Below, one piece after another: positions 1 through 5,089 of a DNA stretch of 6,368 bases (position 1 is its first letter; every line of letters starts with the position of its first letter). A program made the position numbers and the translations under genes. The DNA is from Myxococcales bacterium (GTDB taxonomy: Bacteria > Myxococcota_A > Polyangia > Polyangiales > Houyiibacteriaceae), in assembly GCA_030622585.1 (NCBI GenBank), contig JAUXFZ010000153.1, forward strand, positions 1-6,368, in the 5' to 3' direction. The notes below the pieces were generated by a model. It was not told the origin of the DNA. It ran no database searches and saw only the letters and a list, made by a program, of their open reading frames with translations.

Positions 1-47
1 ATGACCTCGCCCGCCAAGCTAGTGGATTGTCGAGCTGCCGCAACCGA
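1..47. other. Unassigned edge sequence downstream of the ArsA-like gene
   Basis: These 47 bases follow the stop codon of the minus-strand ArsA-like gene. On the minus strand there is no ATG or GTG, only two TTG triplets (reading from 43 and from 17), and neither has a convincing ribosome binding site. The ATG at position 1 on the plus strand opens a frame running antisense to the ArsA-like gene and looks like a shadow. In related bacteria such ATPases often come as adjacent pairs (recalled, not checked), so a partner gene could begin just outside the window; nothing here shows it. Confidence 0.4.
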
Positions 48-971
48 TCAAACGGGACGCAGCAGCGCTTCGCTCAGCGCCTCGATCGCCGCCACGTTGC
101 TTTCTAGTCCATTGTAGTACGGCAGCTCGGCGCACGGCGCTTCGATGTGGCCGCGTACCCGCTGGATAGCCCGAGCCTGGATTGTTTCGCGCAGGGCGCG
201 ACGCTTGCCGGCCACAGCCAGCCCGCGAATCTCGCTATCGTCCGCGATCTTCGAGGGCAGGCCTTCGAGGATAGGCCGTTCGTGCTCGGCAAAGAGCACG
301 TCGAGCACACGGTTGATGACCAGATGAAGGACTGGAACCTCGAGCTCGTTTTCCAAGGCGTCCGATAGTTCGATGGTTTCGTTCGCGGGCATGTATTCGG
401 GGAGCGTAACCAGGACAGCGCCTGCTCGTTCGGGGTCTCTGAACATCTCGGCCGCTCTCGCCGCATCCCGTCGCAGCATGCCCGGGGGCGCAACGTTCTC
501 GATGACGAAGGGTACACGGAGCATGTCCAGCGCGTGACCCGTCGCGGGAGCGTCGACGATGACGAGATCGTAGTCGGGTTCCCCTTTCGGGGGACATGCG
601 TGGTAGAACGCCTTTCCAAGCATCGACCAGGCCTCGAGTCCTGGGGTCCCTTTCAAGAAGGCCCGCACCAACCGGTTTCTAAAAACCGCGTTGAAGACGG
701 CCTTCACCTTCAGGATCATCAGCCCATATTCTTCAAGGGCCGCGTCCGGGGTCATGTTCACGACGTCGAGGTTTTCCGCAACGGTGACGATCTTGGATCC
801 GATGGGGTCGGTGTCGAGGATTTGGCTGACTCGCTCGTTGCAGTTCACCAGCGCAAGCAGGACCTTCTTGTCGCGGCGGCTTGCCGCCAGCGCGAGGCCC
901 GTCGCCACGGTCGTCTTCCCGACGCCACCCTTGCCGACTACGAAAAGGAACCGCCGGTCGAGCAAATCCAT
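48..971 (-). CDS. ArsA/GET3-family P-loop ATPase
   Basis: A 307-residue soluble ATPase of the SIMIBI class, ArsA/GET3 (anion-transporting ATPase-like) family. The deviant Walker A GKGGVGKTT is at residues 13-21, with the signature lysine K14 that acts across the dimer interface. The switch II segment VDAPATGH (139-146) matches the family's DTAPTGH motif, and an N220 in VINRV fits the usual adenine-contacting Asn. There are no membrane segments. Where ArsA and GET3 carry the switch I segment DPAHN, this protein reads ALVNCNERVSQIL (40-52), so the nucleophile-activating Asp is not in its usual context. Canonical ArsA is a tandem duplication of about 580 residues; this is a single domain and no arsenic gene is nearby, so arsenite export is unlikely. 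Members of this bacterial group have no settled role; chaperone-like handling of membrane proteins, by analogy with GET3, is only a guess. It is transcribed divergently from ccmC. The ATG at 971 places the P-loop at the usual N-terminal distance; its ribosome binding site is weak. Confidence 0.85.
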   Translation of the reverse strand: MDLLDRRFLFVVGKGGVGKTTVATGLALAASRRDKKVLLALVNCNERVSQILDTDPIGSKIVTVAENLDVVNMTPDAALEEYGLMILKVKAVFNAVFRNRLVRAFLKGTPGLEAWSMLGKAFYHACPPKGEPDYDLVIVDAPATGHALDMLRVPFVIENVAPPGMLRRDAARAAEMFRDPERAGAVLVTLPEYMPANETIELSDALENELEVPVLHLVINRVLDVLFAEHERPILEGLPSKIADDSEIRGLAVAGKRRALRETIQARAIQRVRGHIEAPCAELPYYNGLESNVAAIEALSEALLRPV

Positions 972-1093
972 CAGCGCCGTCTTTAGCGGCGAGCAGGAAC
1001 GCCGGCAAACCGACGGCGTTTAATCGGGAAATTCGAGGGCGCTCGGGGCTGACGCCCCTCCGACTGCATGCTAGCGTCCCGGCGAGCACGATC
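972..1093. promoter_or_regulatory. Divergent intergenic region with GC hairpin
   Basis: This 122-bp spacer lies between two divergent starts and so must hold the promoters for both the ArsA-like gene and the ccmC run. I could not assign convincing -35/-10 boxes. A perfect 5-bp stem, GGGGC-TGAC-GCCCC, lies at 1045-1058, about 35 bases upstream of the ccmC start. A spaced inverted pair, GCCGTC (976-981) and GACGGC (1011-1016), lies nearer the ArsA-like start. Either could be an operator or leader structure, or chance in GC-rich DNA. Confidence 0.4.
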
Positions 1094-1792
1094 ATGAGCC
1101 GTACGCATCAATCTGGTAGCTCGACCGTGTGGTCGTTGGTGTTGTTCGCGACACTGGCGCTCTTCGCGGCGGCTCTCTACACCATCTTCGTCGTCGCCCC
1201 CGTCGAACAGCAGATGGGTATCGTCCAGAAGATCTTCTACTTCCACGTTCCGAGCGCCTACGCGATGTACATCGGTTTCTTCGTGTCGGCAGTGGCCAGC
1301 GGAGTGTATCTACTCAAGCGGGATCCCCGGTGGGACGCGGTTGCGGTCGCGGGTGCGGAGGTCGGGACGCTGTTCTGTCTCATCGTCTTGCTCACGGGGC
1401 CACTCTGGGCGCGCAAGGCCTGGGGGGTCTGGTGGACTTGGGACCCTCGGCTCACCACTACGCTCCTGTCGGGAATGATCTTCGCCGCTTACCTCGCGCT
1501 TCGCTCCATGGGCGATACGGGCGAAGTCGAAAAACGGTTTGCCTCGGCCTTGGCGCTGTTGGGCCTGGTGAACCTGCCGTTGATTCACTACAGCGTTCAG
1601 CGCTGGAGAGGCGTGCACCCTACGGTGATCACCGGCAAAGGCGGAGGGCTCGAGTCGGAGATGTATTGGGCTCTCGGACTCAGCTTTCTGGCGTTCACGG
1701 GGTTGGCCGCGCTCCTGATCTGGGCGCGCGCGTCCATCGAGCGGCAACGAGAAGAATCCGTCCGGTTACGACTCGAGTTGATGCACCGATGA
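1094..1792 (+). CDS. ccmC: Heme exporter/handling protein CcmC
   Basis: CcmC, an inner-membrane protein of System I cytochrome c maturation, binds heme at the periplasmic face and passes it to the chaperone CcmE, together with CcmAB and CcmD. The 232-residue length is close to the usual 240-250. The tryptophan-rich heme motif is WGVWWTWDPRLT (110-121). The two expected heme-ligand histidines are H51 (in FYFHVPSAY) and H165 (in LPLIHYSVQRW), matching H60 and H184 of the E. coli protein as I recall them. About six hydrophobic spans are visible (roughly 12-35, 51-73, 86-104, 120-137, 148-166, 188-210). The open frame extends upstream to 881, but that part runs antisense to the ArsA-like gene and is arginine- and proline-rich, so ATG 1094 is preferred; GGCGAG at 1081-1086 is a weak ribosome binding site. 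The CcmD-type gene follows after 10 bp. No ccmA, B, E, F, G or H is in the window. Confidence 0.96.
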   Translation: MSRTHQSGSSTVWSLVLFATLALFAAALYTIFVVAPVEQQMGIVQKIFYFHVPSAYAMYIGFFVSAVASGVYLLKRDPRWDAVAVAGAEVGTLFCLIVLLTGPLWARKAWGVWWTWDPRLTTTLLSGMIFAAYLALRSMGDTGEVEKRFASALALLGLVNLPLIHYSVQRWRGVHPTVITGKGGGLESEMYWALGLSFLAFTGLAALLIWARASIERQREESVRLRLELMHR

Positions 1793-1802
1793 AGGAAATG
1801 AC

Positions 1803-2123
1803 ATGCGAGTTCTGATCGCCATGCTCGTGCTGGGATGCACGATGCTCATCACGCCTACGGCGCTTGCGGACTCGCCCCCTGTGCCCGATGCGGGTGCTTC
1901 CGAAACGCAAGAGGACGCTGCCGAGGAGAGGGCGACACAGTTCGTCGGGGTGCGCGGGCCCGAAGCGGAGAGCATTTCAGGCGGAGCGCTGCTGCTGGCG
2001 GCCTATTCGGTCGTCTGGGCGCTCTTGTTTCTGTTTCTCATGCGAATGCGCGGCCTGCAGCGCCAGACCGCCGAGGAGCTCGAACGTCTCAGTGCGGAGA
2101 TTCGAGCTTCCGAGGGCCGCTGA
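1803..2123 (+). CDS. CcmD-type small membrane protein
   Basis: A 106-residue protein with an N-terminal signal peptide (about 1-22, likely cut after ALA22), an acidic Ala/Glu-rich linker (23-58), one membrane span (about 60-81) and a charged, probably helical C-terminal tail (RGLQRQTAEELERLSAEI). The span and tail, AAYSVVWALLFLFLMRMRGLQRQ, follow the pattern of the 'alternative CcmD' family: an aromatic-rich helix followed by a basic helix. CcmD helps release holo-CcmE from the CcmABC complex, and its position directly after ccmC supports this call. Classical CcmD is only about 40-70 residues; the extra signal peptide and linker are the difference here. The start is supported by AAGGA at 1792-1796. 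It ends in TGATG, so its stop overlaps the next start, which suggests translational coupling. No ccmD symbol is given because the similarity is by pattern only. Confidence 0.78.
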   Translation: MRVLIAMLVLGCTMLITPTALADSPPVPDAGASETQEDAAEERATQFVGVRGPEAESISGGALLLAAYSVVWALLFLFLMRMRGLQRQTAEELERLSAEIRASEGR

Positions 2124-2251
2124 TGCCGTCCATCAGTCACATCATTTACATTCCGGGCGTCTTGCTGATTGGCTTGGCGTTCGGCTTTCGACTGGGAGCC
2201 CGCGCCGTGAGGGCCGAGCTCGAGCGACGCGAACAAGAGCGGCGCCGTTGA
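2123..2251 (+). CDS. 42-residue single-span membrane protein
   Basis: A small gene starting at ATG 2123-2125, overlapping the previous stop by one base (TGATG), and ending at TGA 2249-2251. The product has a hydrophobic helix at about residues 6-23 (SHIIYIPGVLLIGLAFGF) with glycines spaced as in packed helices (GLAFGFRLGARA). A strongly charged tail follows (RAVRAELERREQERRR), likely cytoplasmic by the positive-inside rule. The size and helix-plus-basic-tail layout resemble classical short CcmD more than its neighbour does, so it may be a second CcmD-like subunit or an accessory of the heme-handling complex; that is inference from position and shape. The acyl-CoA dehydrogenase start follows 15 bp later. 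I do not recognise a named family. The overlap, the membrane pattern and the lack of any competing gene in this gap support it being real. Confidence 0.72.
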   Translation: MPSISHIIYIPGVLLIGLAFGFRLGARAVRAELERREQERRR

Positions 2252-2266
2252 CCAAGAGGTAGCGAC

Positions 2267-3415
2267 ATGTTGAATTTCGAGTTGTCCCCTGAACAGAAAG
2301 CCCTCGTCGACGAGACTCGCCGTTTCACGCGCGAGAAGATCATTCCGATCGCCGGCGAGGCAGACAAGACCCACGAGTTCCCGTTGGACGTCTTCAAAGA
2401 GGCCTGGGAGCTCGGCTTCGTCGGACCGAACATTCCCGAGGAGTACGGTGGTGCCGGCATGGGCGAGGTCGACCATGTTCTGTTGACGGAAGAGCTCGCC
2501 TTTGGATGTACTGGCATCCAAACGAGCATGACGGCCAACGTGCTTGCCGCGACGCCCATTCTCATTGCTGGCAACGATGCACAAAAGAAGAAGTATCTTG
2601 GCCTCCTCACGTCGGAGCCGGTATTCGCTGCGTACGCGCTTACCGAGCCTGCAGCCGGCAGTGACGCGGCGGGGATTCAGGCGACGTGCCGCAAGGATGG
2701 CAACGACTGGATCGTCAACGGCTCCAAATGCTTCATCACCAATGCCGCGTGGGCGAGCTGGTATATCGTGTTCGCGACCGTCGACCCCTCGCTTCGCCAC
2801 AGCGGCATCATGGCGTTCGTGATCGACCGCGACGCGCAAGGCGTGAGCGTCGGTAAGACGGAGGACAAGCTCGGCCAGCGGGCGAGCAACACGGCCACCG
2901 TGAACTTCGATGACGTGCGCGTTCCGGGCGACAATGTCCTCGCTGAGGAAGGCCATGGCTTCAAGCTCGCGATGCAGACCTTCGACCGCACCCGCCCAGA
3001 CATCGGAGCCGGTGCGTGCGGGCTGATCCGCCGAGGCCTCGAAGAATCGATCGCCTATGCACTCGAGCGCAAGACCTTCGGCGTCCCGATTGCGGAGCAT
3101 CAAATGGTGCAGGCGTTGATCGCAGAGATGGGCATCAAGTACGAGGCGACTCGGCTCTTGGTGCATAAATCCGCGTGGCAGATCGACCAAGGGGGTCGTA
3201 ACTCACTCGTTGCGTCGTACAGCAAGGCATTCGGGGCCGATAGCGCCATGCAAGTGGCCATCGACGCGGTGCAGGTCTTCGGCGGCAATGGCTACATGAC
3301 GGAGTACCCCGTCGAGAAGCTCATGCGCGACGCGAAGATCCTTCAGATTTATGAGGGGACTTCCCAGATCCAACGGATGGTCATTGCCAAGAATCTCTTT
3401 GCGGGCGTTCGCTAG
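2267..3415 (+). CDS. Acyl-CoA dehydrogenase, medium-chain (MCAD) type
   Basis: An FAD-dependent acyl-CoA dehydrogenase (382 residues, normal family length) that makes trans-2-enoyl-CoA from acyl-CoA in the first beta-oxidation step and passes electrons to electron-transfer flavoprotein. Domains run in order: N-terminal helices (1-120), middle beta domain with YALTEPAAGSDAAG (123-136), and C-terminal helical domain with FDRTRP (239-244), ALERKTFG (265-272), QVFGGNGYMTEYPVEKLMRDAK (336-357) and IYEGTSQIQR (361-370). E363 in YEGT sits where MCAD and short-chain enzymes have their catalytic base; isovaleryl and long-chain enzymes place it elsewhere. From memory, many stretches match mammalian MCAD (for example CTGIQT, IAGNDAQKKKYLG, RTRP). 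Exact chain length cannot be read from sequence, and short-chain or branched substrates remain possible. Ribosome binding site AGAGG (2255-2259) lies 7 bases before ATG. Its 3' end overlaps the next frame. No ETF or other beta-oxidation gene is adjacent. Confidence 0.95.
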   Translation: MLNFELSPEQKALVDETRRFTREKIIPIAGEADKTHEFPLDVFKEAWELGFVGPNIPEEYGGAGMGEVDHVLLTEELAFGCTGIQTSMTANVLAATPILIAGNDAQKKKYLGLLTSEPVFAAYALTEPAAGSDAAGIQATCRKDGNDWIVNGSKCFITNAAWASWYIVFATVDPSLRHSGIMAFVIDRDAQGVSVGKTEDKLGQRASNTATVNFDDVRVPGDNVLAEEGHGFKLAMQTFDRTRPDIGAGACGLIRRGLEESIAYALERKTFGVPIAEHQMVQALIAEMGIKYEATRLLVHKSAWQIDQGGRNSLVASYSKAFGADSAMQVAIDAVQVFGGNGYMTEYPVEKLMRDAKILQIYEGTSQIQRMVIAKNLFAGVR

Positions 3416-4343
3416 CTTCGCGCTGGCGGCGGTTGTTGCCGTTTGGCTGAGCTCCGGCGCAAGCGCCGAGCCCGGGCCCCCGCCTCGATTCGTCGGCACA
3501 GACGTCGAGCAGGACGAGATTCTCGAAGTCATCGCCTCGGCGGACTCGCGTAGCTTCAAACCGGTGGGGCACAGCTCGGTCGTCTTGCGAATGCGAACCG
3601 TAGCTCGCGTGACGGCCGCGCTCCGCGTTCGGAGCCATCAGCTCCAACATGGCTATCGGCACGAGATCGCCGCGTATCGTATCAGCCGCTTGCTCGGTCT
3701 CGATAACGTGCCGCCGGCGGTGTACCGTCGCGCCACCTGGAACGAGATCCGGCAGCGCTTTTACGAGGACATGCTGGATCGACGCGGAGCGATTCGGCGC
3801 GCCGTTCTGTGGGATGCGGACGGTTCGGCTCCTGGTGCCGCCGTCTATTGGGTCAAAGGCATGAGGTCGATCGGCCTCGAGAAGCAAGCACGTTGGCAGA
3901 GCTGGCTTCAGGATGGAGAGATCCCTGAGGGCAAAGCCGCACTGGCGCGCGACCTCTCGACGATGCTCGTGTTCGACTTCGTCATCGGGAACTGGGATCG
4001 GTTCAGCGGCGGCAACCTCCCCACTGACCCGAGTCGAAAGCGTGCCCTTCTTCGCGACAACGACCGCGCGTTTTCGACCCCGTTGCTCGAGCGGCGCTAC
4101 GACAAGCTCCTCGCCGGACTGACCCGCACGGAGCGATTCTCCAAGGACCTGGTGCGCCGCTTGGCCGCCCTCGACCAAGAGTCGGTCCAAGCCGAGCTCG
4201 CCCGGGACCCGAGCCACGACGCCGACCCGCTGTTGAACGACGCTCAAATTGCGGACGTCCTGGAGCGTCGGGCTACGGTTCTTTCGTACGTGGCCGCGCT
4301 GATCGAGGAGCGTGGCGAGGATGACGTGCTCTTCTTCCCTTGA
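3351..4343 (+). CDS. Secreted FAM20/four-jointed-like kinase-fold protein
   Basis: A 330-residue protein (ATG numbering) with an N-terminal signal peptide (hydrophobic core about 19-36, likely cleavage after ASA39), so periplasmic or exported. The body resembles the atypical kinases of the FAM20/four-jointed group, recalled without a search. RHEIAAYRISRLLGLDNVPPAVYR (103-126) parallels FAM20C's helix-C region with its conserved Glu (here E105). VFDFVIGNWDR (207-217) parallels FDFLMGNMDR with catalytic Asp (here D216), and LLRDNDRAF (233-241) parallels HLDNGRGF with the metal-binding Asp (here D236). The family's N-lobe FKP lysine appears as Arg (R92 in AALRVRS), although another FKP occurs at 69-71. 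The target (protein, sugar or lipid) is unknown, and an inactive pseudokinase is possible. Start is uncertain: ATG 3351 overlaps the dehydrogenase by 65 bp and lacks a clear ribosome binding site. TTG 3399 would give a compact signal peptide (MRAFASFALAA) and 314 residues. The next gene is 26 bp away. Confidence 0.72.
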   Translation: MRGLPRSNGWSLPRISLRAFASFALAAVVAVWLSSGASAEPGPPPRFVGTDVEQDEILEVIASADSRSFKPVGHSSVVLRMRTVARVTAALRVRSHQLQHGYRHEIAAYRISRLLGLDNVPPAVYRRATWNEIRQRFYEDMLDRRGAIRRAVLWDADGSAPGAAVYWVKGMRSIGLEKQARWQSWLQDGEIPEGKAALARDLSTMLVFDFVIGNWDRFSGGNLPTDPSRKRALLRDNDRAFSTPLLERRYDKLLAGLTRTERFSKDLVRRLAALDQESVQAELARDPSHDADPLLNDAQIADVLERRATVLSYVAALIEERGEDDVLFFP

Positions 4344-4358
4344 GTTATGCCTCGTGGT

Positions 4359-4366
4359 AGGGAGGT
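4359..4366 (+). promoter_or_regulatory. Ribosome binding site fixing a GTG start
   Basis: AGGGAGGT is a near-perfect Shine-Dalgarno sequence in the 26-bp gap after the kinase-like gene. It lies about 4 bases before GTG 4370-4372. The next in-frame ATG (4403) has no such sequence upstream, so this site decides for the GTG start of the histidine-kinase-like gene. Confidence 0.7.
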
Positions 4367-4369
4367 GGC

Positions 4370-5089
4370 GTGGCGAAGCCCGACGTGATCAAAGCCGACG
4401 ACATGGGGAGCGTGTTGGGCCTACTCGTCCACGACTTTCGCAACCCCGCGGCGACCATCACGGCGAACGCCGATTTTCTAGAAGAGGTCGGTCTGGTCGA
4501 CACCGATGCCATCGAGGCGTTGCAAGACGTGAAACTAGCGGTTGGAGAGCTGCGGCGAGGGCTCGACATGCTTGCCTGGATCAGCCGCTGGTTTACGGGC
4601 CACATCCCGATCGAGGCAGCCAACGGCGATGCCGGGGTGTTCTTGGAGCGTCTCGAACGGGCGGACACGCCGGTCCCGGTGACGGTCGAACTCGCCCACG
4701 GAGATCAGCTCTACGCGCAGGGCGCGCAAGTCGCGGTCGACGTCGTCGACCTTCTTCTGCACAATACCCTTGCCAACGTACGTGATCCCCGCGCCACTGT
4801 GCGCGTCTACCAACAAAGCAGCCGCGTCGTGATCGAAGTCCAAGACGCGGGGGAGGCGATCGCTCCGGAGCTTCGAGACATTGCGTTCACCCTCGAAGGG
4901 CAGCACGCGTTGAAGGGTCGGCTGGACGGTCGATACAGCCGGTTCGTCGGGCTCTTTGCAGCATCGGTGGCCCTCGACGGCGTGGGCGGGGCGATCGAGG
5001 CCGACGGAGAGCGAGGCGCCGCCATCTTCAGGATTTTTCTCCCCGCGGCTCGCCCGACCCACCGCCCGTCTCGCCCCCCTTCGTTCTAG
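4370..5089 (+). CDS. Orphan histidine-kinase-like protein, degenerate ATPase domain
   Basis: A 239-residue cytoplasmic protein with no membrane span and no recognisable sensor domain. Residues 12-75 form a dimerisation/phosphoacceptor-like helical hairpin with the H-box LLVHDFRNPAATI (18-30), where H21 would be the phosphorylated histidine. Residues about 105-226 resemble an HATPase_c fold: an N-box-like VDLLLHNTLANV (126-137, with N132), a G1-like VQDAGEAI (157-164, D159 and G161 kept) and a final FVGLFAASVALDGVGGAIEADGERGAAIFRIFLP (192-225) typical of the G2 end. The first N-box Asn/Glu is replaced by Leu, the second G1 glycine is Ala, and the GLGL glycines are mostly missing, so ATP binding may be weak or lost. 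It could be a phosphotransfer or dimerisation partner rather than an active kinase. No response regulator is nearby. The C-terminal tail (RPTHRPSRPPSF) is Pro/Arg-rich and is encoded in the 62-bp overlap with convergent rarA. Confidence 0.78.
   Translation: MAKPDVIKADDMGSVLGLLVHDFRNPAATITANADFLEEVGLVDTDAIEALQDVKLAVGELRRGLDMLAWISRWFTGHIPIEAANGDAGVFLERLERADTPVPVTVELAHGDQLYAQGAQVAVDVVDLLLHNTLANVRDPRATVRVYQQSSRVVIEVQDAGEAIAPELRDIAFTLEGQHALKGRLDGRYSRFVGLFAASVALDGVGGAIEADGERGAAIFRIFLPAARPTHRPSRPPSF

Noticed and set aside
881..1093. Upstream extension of ccmC by 71 residues
   Set aside because: The added part is Arg/Pro/Ser-rich, mostly antisense to the ArsA-like gene and foreign to CcmC; ATG 1094 gives the family length.
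1827..1838. Lipobox-like VLGC (residues 9-12) in the CcmD-type protein
   Set aside because: The hydrophobic stretch continues past the Cys to an ALA cleavage site, so an ordinary signal peptide fits better than a lipoprotein signal.
2003..3190. A 395-residue minus-strand open frame
   Set aside because: It lies opposite the acyl-CoA dehydrogenase, small membrane genes and CcmD-type gene, has no recognisable domain, and is the expected antisense shadow of GC-rich coding DNA.
3381..4247. A 288-residue minus-strand open frame
   Set aside because: It is the mirror of the FAM20-like gene, whose ordered motifs show the plus strand is the coding one.
4347..4388. Tiny open frame from ATG 4347 in the gap before the histidine-kinase-like gene
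   Set aside because: Only 13 codons, no ribosome binding site of its own, and it runs over the Shine-Dalgarno and start of the real gene.
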